Counted from the stretch's first letter, positions 20,049-29,808 are shown. The stretch: 33,401 nucleotides of DNA from Campylobacteraceae bacterium (GCA_027055805.1 JALUMR010000080.1:1-33401); one strand, 5' to 3'. Numbers and translations are program-made. Notes: generated by a model not told the origin, from the letters alone.

Positions 20049-20585
20049 ATGAAACTAAAATTTATATTAATGCCATTGGCTATTTTGGGATTGCTTGTAG
20101 GAAGTTATGCTGATGCCAATAAAGATGAAACTTTAAAATCGACAGATAAAGGGCTGACTAAGATAAAGACGAATGAGAAGCGTAAACCTCAGCAGGAAAA
20201 AATTACATGGATTGACCCTACTCAAAAAACTTGTAAGGCTAATGGTGGAAAGATAGGTAGTAGTTCTTCTTTTTGTATTGCAAATTGGTCAAAGGCAAAA
20301 GATATCTGTTCTGCTAGTGGAGGAAGATTGGTAACGGTTGATGAGTTAAAAAAAGTTGTGACAGATTGTGGTGGAACAGTAAATGAGTATAGTAAAAATC
20401 AAAAAAATACTCTTTATAAAGATTGTTATGAAAAGCAAGGATTTAGTGATGCTAGTGATTATTGGTCTTCTAGTAGCTTTAAGGGAGAAGAAAAGAGTGC
20501 ATGGTTTGTAGGCTTTTACAATGGCGTTGCAAATAAAGATACCAAGGACAATGGTTTTTATGTTCGTTGCGTTAAAGAAAAATAG
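20049..20585 (+). CDS. Secreted Cys-containing protein with DUF1566-like/lectin-fold-like domain
   Basis: Signal peptide; WSKAKDICSASGGRLVTVDELKKVV...DYWSSSSFKGEEKSAWFVGFYNG...GFYVRCVK pattern typical of DUF1566-like domains. Confidence 0.65.
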   Translation: MKLKFILMPLAILGLLVGSYADANKDETLKSTDKGLTKIKTNEKRKPQQEKITWIDPTQKTCKANGGKIGSSSSFCIANWSKAKDICSASGGRLVTVDELKKVVTDCGGTVNEYSKNQKNTLYKDCYEKQGFSDASDYWSSSSFKGEEKSAWFVGFYNGVANKDTKDNGFYVRCVKEK

Positions 20586-20632
20586 TAGATTTTTAATTTT
20601 TTCTTAGTTAATATAAAATTAGAAGGAACTCT

Positions 20633-21640
20633 ATGACAAGTAGCCAAATCTACATGACCCAAGCTCTAAAAAAGGCATGGGAGTATCAACTTAGAACTTA
20701 CCCAAACCCTGCTGTGGGAGCATTAATACTTTGTAACAATGAGATAATTGCCTTAGAAGCCCATCAAAAAGCAGGAACTTCTCATGCTGAGGTTTTGGCT
20801 TTTATTTCAGCCTATGAAACCCTTTCAGGAGAAGAGATAGGTTTTGACAGATTTGATGCTCATAAAGCTCATGAGTTTCTTTATGCCTTACCCCAAAACT
20901 TTTTTTCAGAGTCTATTGTCTATGTAACCCTTGAACCTTGTTCTCATGAGGGTAAAACTCCCTCTTGTGCATCTTTGTTAGCAGCATTAAAACCTAAAAA
21001 AGTAGTTGTTGCTACACTTGACCCGATAGAGGGGCATGATGGGGGTTTGAAACGACTTGAAGAGCAGGGGATAGAGGTTAAAGTTGGTGTTTGTGAAAAA
21101 GAGGCACTAGAGCTTTTAGAGCCATTTTTAGTTTGGCAAGAGAGAGCTTTTGTCCTGTTTAAGATAGCACAAACCTCCAATGGAAAGATTGGAGGAGGCT
21201 ACTTGACCTCTAAAGAGTCCTTAACTCATGTGCATCAGTTAAGGTCAGTCTGTTCTCAGATGATGATAGGAGGCAATACCGTTCGAGTAGATAGACCTAC
21301 ACTTGACTGTAGGTTTACGGGTGATGAGGCTCCTGATATTATTATCTATTCTAAATGGGATAACTTTGATAGGGATATTCCTCTTTTTTCTGTAGAAAAT
21401 CGTAAAGTAGAGATTACAAATATTTTAAAAGGGTTTAATAGACCATCTTTTATATTTATAGAGGGGGGAGAAGGAATGATAAATGCTTTAAAAGATAGTA
21501 TTGATTGGTTATTACAGTATCAAGCTCCTAAGTTATCTTCTCACATCTCAAATTACTCTATAGATTTAAATTTAGAATTTCTATTTCAAGATAAAAGAGG
21601 TGTTGATTTGTTATTATGGAGTAGAACACGTAAAAAGTAA
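20633..21640 (+). CDS. ribD: Riboflavin biosynthesis deaminase/reductase
   Basis: YPNPAVGALI, GTSHAEVLA, VYVTLEPCSHEGKTPSC, reductase segment MMIGGNTVRVDRPTLDCR. Confidence 0.92.
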   Translation: MTSSQIYMTQALKKAWEYQLRTYPNPAVGALILCNNEIIALEAHQKAGTSHAEVLAFISAYETLSGEEIGFDRFDAHKAHEFLYALPQNFFSESIVYVTLEPCSHEGKTPSCASLLAALKPKKVVVATLDPIEGHDGGLKRLEEQGIEVKVGVCEKEALELLEPFLVWQERAFVLFKIAQTSNGKIGGGYLTSKESLTHVHQLRSVCSQMMIGGNTVRVDRPTLDCRFTGDEAPDIIIYSKWDNFDRDIPLFSVENRKVEITNILKGFNRPSFIFIEGGEGMINALKDSIDWLLQYQAPKLSSHISNYSIDLNLEFLFQDKRGVDLLLWSRTRKK

Positions 21641-21642
21641 AT

Positions 21643-22881
21643 TTACTTTCTATTTTTTTCTGCAATCCATTGAGACATATACTTGGTACTCATCATGGAG
21701 TGATGTTTGAGCATGGCTCCTGTGAAGTTATTGAGGCGGTGTTGTTCAAGATTTTTTTCTACTTCTATTATTTTTTCTATTAATTTTTGACCTAAAATCT
21801 TACTATCATATCTGTTATTAAGAAGTTTTGTTCCGTTTTTTTGAGCTTTATGCCATGCCTCTTCATCGGTATAGAGTCTAACAGCTGCTTCTACAAAGTC
21901 ATCTACCGTATCAGCAATCATACCAGCCCAAGGCTCCTCTTGGTATTTGTGCATACCTTCTGCTCCAATAGAGCTTGTAACACTTGGTGTTTGCATTATC
22001 ATCGCATCTAAAAGTTTTCCTTTTATACCTGCTCCAAATCTAATCGGTGCTAAACAGATGCGAGAATTTTCCATAACCTCATAAGCTGAGTCTGCCCAAC
22101 CTTTAATGAAAAAACCTTTTTTAGGGTTATGTAGAGCAGTAGCTTTTGGTGGTGGGTATGAGCCGTAAATATGTAGTTCTGCTTTTGGAAGTTGCTTTCT
22201 AATTTTTGTCCAAATCTCTTGTAAATGTAAAACAACATCCCAGTTGGGAGCATGACGAAAATTACCTATGGTCATAAAGTGTTGACGTTCCAAAAATGGT
22301 TTTGTTGTTATAGGAAGTTCTTCTAAATTAACCATAAATGGAAGAGAGTGTAAAATAGAATGGTCTACTTTAAAAGTTTCAGTTAATAGTTTCATCTCAA
22401 AATTAGAGATAATAAGTGAGATGTCACAACGAAGAATAGCTGCTATTTCACGTTTAGCTAAGTCAGAAAAAAGGTCAGTTTGACTCATATTACGATGTGC
22501 TTTGTGTGCGATATACCGTGCATGGCGTAAACATTGTAAATCTTCTGTATCGAGAATTTTTAAAGCAGAGGGACAGTTTTTTTCTACTCTCCATCCAAAC
22601 TGCTCTTCCATCATGAACCTATCAAACAGAACGATGTCAGGGTCATATGTTTTGACATAATCATCAAAGCTATCACAATTTAGTAAGATTTTTTGTGTGG
22701 AGATACCTATGCTATTTAAGTTTATAGCATGTTCTGATTCCTGTGCAGGAGTTGTAAACTCAACTTTCCAGTTTTGCTTTTTAAAAAGTTTTAAAATGGA
22801 AAGTATATGGCTTCCTGCTGCTGAAGAGTTTGGTTCTGGCCAAACATACCCTATGACCAGTACTTTAGCTTTGTGCTTCAC
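21643..22881 (-). CDS. Glycosyltransferase, family 4/group 1 style
   Basis: FMTIGNFRHAPNWDVVLHLQEIW...LHIYGSYPP...KGWADSAYEVMENSRICLAPIRFGAGIKGKLLDAMIMQTPSVTSSIGAEGM is a GT-B/GT4 C-terminal pattern. Confidence 0.85.
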   Translation of the reverse strand: MKHKAKVLVIGYVWPEPNSSAAGSHILSILKLFKKQNWKVEFTTPAQESEHAINLNSIGISTQKILLNCDSFDDYVKTYDPDIVLFDRFMMEEQFGWRVEKNCPSALKILDTEDLQCLRHARYIAHKAHRNMSQTDLFSDLAKREIAAILRCDISLIISNFEMKLLTETFKVDHSILHSLPFMVNLEELPITTKPFLERQHFMTIGNFRHAPNWDVVLHLQEIWTKIRKQLPKAELHIYGSYPPPKATALHNPKKGFFIKGWADSAYEVMENSRICLAPIRFGAGIKGKLLDAMIMQTPSVTSSIGAEGMHKYQEEPWAGMIADTVDDFVEAAVRLYTDEEAWHKAQKNGTKLLNNRYDSKILGQKLIEKIIEVEKNLEQHRLNNFTGAMLKHHSMMSTKYMSQWIAEKNRK

Positions 22882-23233
22882 GAATGGCAGCTATTAGTTT
22901 TTTTTCTGTAATGGGTTTTTGTAAAAAAGAGTTTGCACCAAAACTTAGTATCTCTTTTTTACGCAAATCATTAGATGAGATAGCAATAACAGGCACATTA
23001 GAGGTTGATTTATCTCTTTTATAGAGTCTTAAAAAATCAGAACCATCCATGTTTGGCATCTCTATATCAAGTAAAATAAGCTGAAGGTCAGAGTATTCTT
23101 TACACTTTTCTAGTGCATCTTCTCCATCAACTGATTCGATTGTTTCTATTTTATAGAGTTCTTTTTTTAACAATGAGACAAGAAGTCGACGATTGATATA
23201 GTCATCATCAACGATTAAAACTTTAAAAATCAT
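22865..23233 (-). CDS. Single-domain response regulator (receiver only)
   Basis: VLIVDDDYINRRLL, LILLDIEMPNMDG, VIAISSND, LQKPI; no output domain; overlaps the glycosyltransferase start by 17 bp. Confidence 0.92.
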   Translation of the reverse strand: MIFKVLIVDDDYINRRLLVSLLKKELYKIETIESVDGEDALEKCKEYSDLQLILLDIEMPNMDGSDFLRLYKRDKSTSNVPVIAISSNDLRKKEILSFGANSFLQKPITEKKLIAAIREAQS

Positions 23234-23238
23234 TTCTA

Positions 23239-25740
23239 CTACTTTCTATATTTTTTAATAAGTTGGGCTAATTTTTCTCGCTTGATAAGACCTACATGTA
23301 ACTCTTTAACTAGAGTAGAATTAAAAGGTTTTTCATTATCTGCTTGATTTAATGAAAGCATTATCACATTCATTTGACCATGTTGCTTGTTTAAAATGTC
23401 TTTATTTGACTCTTCTAACTCTTTATCAATAAGAAGCATATCATAGTCACTCATTTGTATAAGTGTTTTTAACTCTTCCATGCTATCAACCACTTCAATT
23501 TCATAATTCATATTTGTAATGACTTTTGAAAGAATCTGTGCTTCTAAAGGGTTCTTTTTTGCGATAAGTATTTTCTTACTTGAACTTTTATTATCTTCTT
23601 CAAATTCATGAATTTTTATGACATTGGTAACTGTTGTTGCACTCTCTTTTTCAGGCTCTATAAATGATAGTTCTACTTTTTCATCCACATTATCTTCTAA
23701 AAGCATAATACCATCTTCAGTTGTGTGACTAACAGGGTCAACTTTAATCAGTTCAGGTTCATTGCTACTTTTATTCTCAGCTGCTGGTTCTAGCTCTTCA
23801 TTCTCTTTTGTTTTAGCATTTAAAAACTTTCTTAAAATAAATAGAAGTTCATTGGTTTCAATCGGTTTTGGAATATATTCATCTAATCCTTCTGCAAGAA
23901 AACGTTCTTTATCCCCTTTTAGTGCATTGGCTGTTAACGCAATAATTGGAATATGCTTTAATTGCTCTTCTATTTCATAGTTTAGAATTTCATGAGTTGC
24001 TTCAATACCATCCATAACAGGCATCTGAATATCCATAAAGATTAAATCATATGTTTCATTTTTACGTTTTTCAAAGGCTTCTAGTCCATTGTTTGCAAGG
24101 TGAACTTCTACACCATATTTTAAAAGAATTTGTTTAATAAGTTTTTGGTTAATAAAGTTATCTTCTGCAACGAGTATTTTACCTTCAAATTGAATACTAT
24201 TGAATGGTGTTGATTGATTTGTTGCTTTTTTATTGAGAACTTTCTCTTTAGGAAGAGTACTAATAGTATTTAAACCTTGTACTATTTTAGTGGGAGTAAT
24301 AGGTTTATAGAGTACTTTTGTTGTGTTTAGACCTAACTTTTCAAGTCTGTCTCGATTAGCGAAACTTGATAGTAAAACTACTTTGTGTGAATTTAATCTA
24401 TGAATGGTTTTGAGTAATGTATCATCACACGTGTCAACATCAATCCAAATACTTTGTAAATTCTTATCTAAATTACACTGTTTCAAATCAGAAGGTGTAC
24501 TAAATGGATGGTTTTTAATATGATAGTAATCTAAATATTTTGAAAGGTAAATATCTTGTTGTACAGGAATATTATAATCAAATTTACATATGGTAATATC
24601 ATTAAACTTTGAACACGTACCAAGCTCTGTACTCTCTAGTACTTCTTCAAAAAGAATAGTGAAGTAAAATGTTGTTCCTTTCTCTTTTTGGCTCTCAAGT
24701 TTAAGTTCACTATTCATTAACTCTAAAAATTTAGTAGAAATAGTAAGTCCCAGACCTGTACCACCATACTTACGAGTGATAGAAACATCAGCTTGTGTAA
24801 AGGCTGCAAAAACATTAAGTTGTTGTTCTTTGGTCATACCTACACCATTATCTTTGATAGAAAAAGAGATTTCTGTATGATTGTCTAGGGAAGAGATTTT
24901 TATGATTTCTACATTAATTTTACCACCAAAGTCTGTAAACTTAATAGCATTACTTAAAAGGTTAATAAGTACCTCTTTAATTTTAACAGAATCTCCAAGA
25001 AGTTTTTTATTAATGGCAGGGTCAAGAAAAAGATTTAAATCAATATTCTTTTCTGCTGCTCTAACACCATAGGTTTCTATGGCTGACTCAAACTCTATAA
25101 TAGGGTCAAAAATCACCATGTCAAGTTCTGTTTTGTTGCTCTCAATTTTTGAAAGGTCTAAAATATTGTTAATAATACTTAATAGGTTTTCTGAACTTTT
25201 TTCGATAATATTGGTAAATTCTATCTGCTCACTATTTAAATCAGTACTTTTTAACAACTCTGTAAAACCAACAATTCCATTTAGTGGTGTACGAATTTCA
25301 TGTGACATATTGGCTAAAAATAGTGATTTTGACGCATTGGCTTCTAGTGCTTCTATTTTATCAGATTTGGCATTCTCTATGAGTAGTTCAATAAATTTAT
25401 AACCATCTTTCATACCTCGACTACTGTTTAAATCAATATTTTTTAGTGCAGAGATACTTGGTTCATCAAAGGTACTTTCTGCTTCTACAGCAGCATTATT
25501 GAGTATTTCTTCTAAATCTTTTATACTATTGTGTAGTTCTCTGCTAGTTTTAAAACCAATAATAGCCAAAGTTATACTTAATAATATACCAAAAACAGAG
25601 ATTCCAAATATAATCTCTTTAGTGAGATTTTCACCTGCTATATATTGATTGTAACTTGTATATGCAAAATAACTTGTTATTAAAAATAGTAAAAAAATAG
25701 GTAGTGCACTAATAAGTCTTAATTTGTTTTTTAATTGCAT
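23239..25740 (-). CDS. Hybrid sensor histidine kinase (HisKA-HATPase-pseudoREC-REC-pseudoREC)
   Basis: Two N-terminal TM segments; FLANMSHEIRTPLNGI (His147), NLLSNAIKFT, GGTGLGLTIS; receiver ILVAEDNFIN...LIFMDIQMPVMDG (Asp570); flanking degenerate receiver-like regions. Confidence 0.92.
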   Translation of the reverse strand: MQLKNKLRLISALPIFLLFLITSYFAYTSYNQYIAGENLTKEIIFGISVFGILLSITLAIIGFKTSRELHNSIKDLEEILNNAAVEAESTFDEPSISALKNIDLNSSRGMKDGYKFIELLIENAKSDKIEALEANASKSLFLANMSHEIRTPLNGIVGFTELLKSTDLNSEQIEFTNIIEKSSENLLSIINNILDLSKIESNKTELDMVIFDPIIEFESAIETYGVRAAEKNIDLNLFLDPAINKKLLGDSVKIKEVLINLLSNAIKFTDFGGKINVEIIKISSLDNHTEISFSIKDNGVGMTKEQQLNVFAAFTQADVSITRKYGGTGLGLTISTKFLELMNSELKLESQKEKGTTFYFTILFEEVLESTELGTCSKFNDITICKFDYNIPVQQDIYLSKYLDYYHIKNHPFSTPSDLKQCNLDKNLQSIWIDVDTCDDTLLKTIHRLNSHKVVLLSSFANRDRLEKLGLNTTKVLYKPITPTKIVQGLNTISTLPKEKVLNKKATNQSTPFNSIQFEGKILVAEDNFINQKLIKQILLKYGVEVHLANNGLEAFEKRKNETYDLIFMDIQMPVMDGIEATHEILNYEIEEQLKHIPIIALTANALKGDKERFLAEGLDEYIPKPIETNELLFILRKFLNAKTKENEELEPAAENKSSNEPELIKVDPVSHTTEDGIMLLEDNVDEKVELSFIEPEKESATTVTNVIKIHEFEEDNKSSSKKILIAKKNPLEAQILSKVITNMNYEIEVVDSMEELKTLIQMSDYDMLLIDKELEESNKDILNKQHGQMNVIMLSLNQADNEKPFNSTLVKELHVGLIKREKLAQLIKKYRK

Positions 25741-25752
25741 TATCTACTCCTC

Positions 25753-26982
25753 CTATACTGATTTAAGTTGTTTCATATAATCTTCCAATGAAAGAAAATG
25801 ACCCCAGTACTTAGTAAAAAGAGCTTCTAATTTATCATGTTCTGTACAGTATTGAATCTCTTCTAATATATCTGCTAGTTCATTAATACGTAAATTACTC
25901 GCAGCACCTTTTAGTTTGTGTCCAAGTTCATGAATATTATCCATGTCTTTTTGTGCATAAGAGGTTAAGAGATGATCTTTATCATGATGTGCTTGTTCTA
26001 TAAAATCTTCTACAAACTCTTCTATAAGTACTACAGGAAGATTTAGCTCATCGGCAGCAGTTTGAGGGTTGTATGAAATAGGTAAAGCAGATACATTATC
26101 TAGTGTGAAAGCTTTATCTTTATCTGAAGTTTTAACTACTTTTTCTTCTTGTTTTATATCTTCTTTAATCGTACTGTTACTTACGAGGTTATCAAAGCTT
26201 AAATCATCAAATTCATCTTCTTCTATAACTTTTTTCTCTTCTTTAGTATCTTTCTCTTTTTTATAAATATCATCATTAGAGACATTGTTGAGTAAGTCAG
26301 TAAATCTTGCATTAAGAACTTCTTCTTTCTCTTCAATACTATCTTGCTCTAATAAAGTATCAAATTCTTCATCCTCATAATAGTCTTCAGGCTTTTCTAA
26401 CGTTAATAGAGCCAATTTGGTATAGTACTGATCAATAAGAGGCATACGCTCACGATGTGAAAGCTTTTTAATTTTTAGAAGCAATATATTAATATGAGGT
26501 ATTTTTAGTGTTAATGCTAAATTTGAAAGATTTTTAATAACCTTGTCATTTCCTTCTAATAGACGTTTTTCATCAATAATGGATTGATCGATAAAACTGT
26601 CAAGATAAAGTTTATAGTCATCAACTGTTAATCCTATATCTTTAGAAATTTTTTCAACATCAAGATAAATTTCTTTATAATTGACTTTGAAATCATTTAC
26701 AGGTTCTACTTGTTTAGGTGTTTTTGTAATTACTTTTTCTACAGTAATGTTTTTAAGCTCAACCAAGTAAAAATCACCAATGGTTCCATAAATTTCATGA
26801 TGAGAAAAGTCAGAGTTTATTTTTTGATTATTTTGTTCTATTACAATTTTATTGTTTTCAAACTTTATATAATCAATAATATTCCCTTCTATAAGTTGAT
26901 TAAAAGAGTCGTACCCTAAAAGCTCTATAAATGCTTCATCTGCCATTACTAGTTGTTTATTATCATTATATCCGTAATACAT
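25753..26982 (-). CDS. PAS-like/Hpt protein with C-terminal Hpt domain
   Basis: N-terminal PAS-like segment; acidic linker; C-terminal Hpt with IHELGHKLKGAASNLRI (His355). Confidence 0.8.
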   Translation of the reverse strand: MYYGYNDNKQLVMADEAFIELLGYDSFNQLIEGNIIDYIKFENNKIVIEQNNQKINSDFSHHEIYGTIGDFYLVELKNITVEKVITKTPKQVEPVNDFKVNYKEIYLDVEKISKDIGLTVDDYKLYLDSFIDQSIIDEKRLLEGNDKVIKNLSNLALTLKIPHINILLLKIKKLSHRERMPLIDQYYTKLALLTLEKPEDYYEDEEFDTLLEQDSIEEKEEVLNARFTDLLNNVSNDDIYKKEKDTKEEKKVIEEDEFDDLSFDNLVSNSTIKEDIKQEEKVVKTSDKDKAFTLDNVSALPISYNPQTAADELNLPVVLIEEFVEDFIEQAHHDKDHLLTSYAQKDMDNIHELGHKLKGAASNLRINELADILEEIQYCTEHDKLEALFTKYWGHFLSLEDYMKQLKSV

Positions 26983-27002
26983 TTTTCCCTCGCTATATTA
27001 TA

Positions 27003-27398
27003 TTAATACTGAGCATAACGCTCAATTTCTTCTTCTTTGTTAGATTTAGATGTTGGTTTATGCACAACAATAAAACCTGAGATTTCACCATTATTGTCAT
27101 ATTTGACGGTACAGTGAATATCTGACCAAAAATACATACCATCTCGACGCATATTTTTAAGTGTCGAGAACCACTGTTTAAGACGTTTTTTTGTTGACCA
27201 AAGATTCTCATAAAGTTCTTGAGGTACATCAGGATGCTTAAATATCGAATGGTCTTTACCCAAAAGTTCTTCTTTTCTAAAACCAGTAACTTGACAAAAG
27301 TTCTGATTAGCGTAAGTTATTATTCCATTCATATCAATTTCATATATTAAATTTTCAGTAAAAGTATATTCAACATCTAACGCTATAGGATGATGCAC
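27003..27398 (-). CDS. Stand-alone PAS protein (Aer/CetB-like)
   Basis: IYEIDMNGIITYANQNFCQVTGFRKEELLGKDHSIFKHPDVPQELYENLWSTKKRLKQWFSTLKNMRRDGMYFWSDIHCTVKYD, typical Aer-type PAS. Confidence 0.85.
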   Translation of the reverse strand: MHHPIALDVEYTFTENLIYEIDMNGIITYANQNFCQVTGFRKEELLGKDHSIFKHPDVPQELYENLWSTKKRLKQWFSTLKNMRRDGMYFWSDIHCTVKYDNNGEISGFIVVHKPTSKSNKEEEIERYAQY

Positions 27399-27555
27399 TC
27401 TGCTTCCTTTATGTATATTTATTAATCCGTAGGTAACTTTATTATAAAAAGACTAAGATATTTATTAAAATAAACTTATTCTTAAAATTTAATTTATTAC
27501 AATAAAGTTTTTTTACAAATTATAATATTAAATGTTTAGATAGACATTATATAGA

Positions 27556-29361
27556 TTAATATTTAACAATATCTGTTTTTATTATTTTAGCAATTTTTTC
27601 ACTACTAGCAACTGAAATTTCACTATAAGTTGCATTTTTAATGGCTTCAAAAGTTCCAAAGTAGTTTAGAAGTTTTTTAATGGTGGCTGGACCGATACCT
27701 TTTTTCTGTAAAAGAGAGTTTTGGGTGTCATCTTTTCGTTTTTTATTTTGATGGTAAGTTATGGCAAAACGATGGGCTTCATCACGTTGTCTCTGTATCC
27801 ATTGTAGGCGTTTATCTGTAGTTTTTAGTTCAAAAACTGAATGCTCAGTATAGACAATGTCTTTGGCAGCACCTTTGGCTCTATGGGCTTTTTCGTCAAG
27901 TTTCTCTTTGGCTATGGCAATGATATTTAATTCTATGTGAGCTTCATCTAAAAGTTGAACAGCAAGTCTTCTTAACGTCTCTCCTCCATCTAAAATCCAC
28001 AAGTCTGGTACTGGATTTTTATAAAAACTCTCTATTCGTCTACTTAACATCTCTTTCATCTGTCCATATTCATCTTTGGCTTTAAGTTCATAGCGTCGGT
28101 AGTCACTCTTTTGCCATTTGTTATCATTCCAAACTACCATAGCTCCTACTGTAGCTACTCCCATCATATGAGAGTTGTCAAAAGATTCAACACGATAAGG
28201 CACAATGTCTAGTTCAAAAAGTTCAGAAATTTTGGGCTCTATCTCCTCTTTATTGTCCTGTTTTAGAACTTCATGTGCATTGGTGATAGCCAGTGAAGTT
28301 AATTTTTCTTTTGAACCTTTTTTAGGATTAAGAATAGTGATTTTTTTAGAAAAACGGTCACTTAATAGTGTTGCTAATTCTGATTGGTCTTTAAATTCAT
28401 GTGCTACTACAATGGTTTTGGCTATTTGGGGAGCTTCTGTATTGTAAAACTCTAAAAGAGCTTGTGTATAGGCTTCATCTTGGTCAAAAATATCTCTACT
28501 TCTAAAGGTGGAAAAAGAGGAAGAGATAATTTTCCCTTGACGCATAAAAAGTTTGACAATTACTCCTTTCGTTTTACCATTGATAATAGCAAAAATATCC
28601 ATATCATCAAGAGATTTTAAATCAAGGTTGGAACTTATGGTTAAGGATTCTATACTCTTAATATTGTCACGTAGTTTAGCAGCCTCCTCATAGCGTTCAG
28701 CCATGGCAAGTGTCATCATTTTTTCTTTAAGCGTCTCTATAAGAATAGTACGTTTTGTTATAGATTTTTTAGCTCTTTCAATTATTTTATAGTACTCTTG
28801 TGAGCTTATTTTTCCTTCACATGGAGCCAAACATTTATCTATTTGATGAAATAGACAAGCTTTTCCTTCTCGTAGACATGATTTTTTTTGAACCAAAGGA
28901 AAGACTTCATAAAGTGTATCTAGTAGAACTTTTCCTCCATTTGGAAAAGGTCCAAAATAGGAGATTTTTTTCCCTTTTATAATCTTTCTAGTTATTTCAA
29001 AACGAGGAAAATCTTGATTTTCATCAATGTAAATATAGGGGTATGTTTTGTCATCACGAAGTAGTATATTATATTTGGGGTTCAACTGTTTTATAAGTGA
29101 GTTCTCTAAAATAAGAGCATCGGCTTCTGTAGCTACAACAATATATTCAACTTTTACAGCCTGTTCTAACATTTTAATAATACGAATACTCAACGTGTCA
29201 TTGGGACGAAACTTAGGGGCAAAACGCCAGTAACTTTTGACTCTGTTTTTGAGATTTTTTGCTTTTCCTACATAAAGTAAGCGTGAGTTTTTGTCAAAAT
29301 ATTGGTAGACACCAGCACTACTGGGTAAGTTCTGAATGGTTTTTTCTATTTCGCTATACAT
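27556..29361 (-). CDS. uvrC: Excinuclease ABC subunit C
   Basis: LPSSAGVYQYFDKNSRLLYVGKAKNLKNRVKSYW (GIY-YIG), UVR motif AMAERYEEAAKLRD, DNSHMMGV, DLWILDGG, HhH region LLQKKGIGPATIKKLLNYFG. Confidence 0.97.
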   Translation of the reverse strand: MYSEIEKTIQNLPSSAGVYQYFDKNSRLLYVGKAKNLKNRVKSYWRFAPKFRPNDTLSIRIIKMLEQAVKVEYIVVATEADALILENSLIKQLNPKYNILLRDDKTYPYIYIDENQDFPRFEITRKIIKGKKISYFGPFPNGGKVLLDTLYEVFPLVQKKSCLREGKACLFHQIDKCLAPCEGKISSQEYYKIIERAKKSITKRTILIETLKEKMMTLAMAERYEEAAKLRDNIKSIESLTISSNLDLKSLDDMDIFAIINGKTKGVIVKLFMRQGKIISSSFSTFRSRDIFDQDEAYTQALLEFYNTEAPQIAKTIVVAHEFKDQSELATLLSDRFSKKITILNPKKGSKEKLTSLAITNAHEVLKQDNKEEIEPKISELFELDIVPYRVESFDNSHMMGVATVGAMVVWNDNKWQKSDYRRYELKAKDEYGQMKEMLSRRIESFYKNPVPDLWILDGGETLRRLAVQLLDEAHIELNIIAIAKEKLDEKAHRAKGAAKDIVYTEHSVFELKTTDKRLQWIQRQRDEAHRFAITYHQNKKRKDDTQNSLLQKKGIGPATIKKLLNYFGTFEAIKNATYSEISVASSEKIAKIIKTDIVKY

Positions 29362-29808
29362 TTATAGTTGCTTTTCGATAGATTTTTTAATTTTATTAAA
29401 TGCAACTTGAAGTTCTTTGTCTTCTGACTCTATAGTAAATTCACCTAAAGCCATCTCTTTATAATAAGGGACTGTTGACTCTATAGACGCTTCTTTTATA
29501 ATAGAAAGATGCTTAGAGTTAAAAAGTACTACGTTAGAAGCTTTCATCTCTTTACACTTCTCATCACTCTTTGCCAACATACTTAATAGAGATTTTAATA
29601 AATCTTTATTATAATTGAGCTCCATTTTAAACCCAGGGTGAGAGAGTGCTACAAATAGTGTGTTGTCTCTTACATATACAAAAGCAATGGCTTTTTTAAA
29701 TCTTGGGTTCAATAGGGAAATAAACTTTTGATAGCAGTAGTGACTCTTAAGTAATTTAAACTCAGGGAGGTTACGGATATGCGAAAGTATGGTAGAGGCT
29801 TTTTTCAT
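29362..29808 (-). CDS. DUF721/DciA-like protein
   Basis: MKKASTILSHIRNLPEFKLLKSHYCYQKFISLLNPRFKKAIAFVYVRDNTLFVALSHPGFKMELNYNKDLLKSLL resembles the DUF721 layout; adjacent to uvrC. Confidence 0.55.
   Translation of the reverse strand: MKKASTILSHIRNLPEFKLLKSHYCYQKFISLLNPRFKKAIAFVYVRDNTLFVALSHPGFKMELNYNKDLLKSLLSMLAKSDEKCKEMKASNVVLFNSKHLSIIKEASIESTVPYYKEMALGEFTIESEDKELQVAFNKIKKSIEKQL

Noticed and set aside
27485-27515. AT-rich hairpin downstream of uvrC (aacttatt...aataaagtt)
   Set aside because: Imperfect and almost pure A/T in AT-rich background; cannot be separated from chance.
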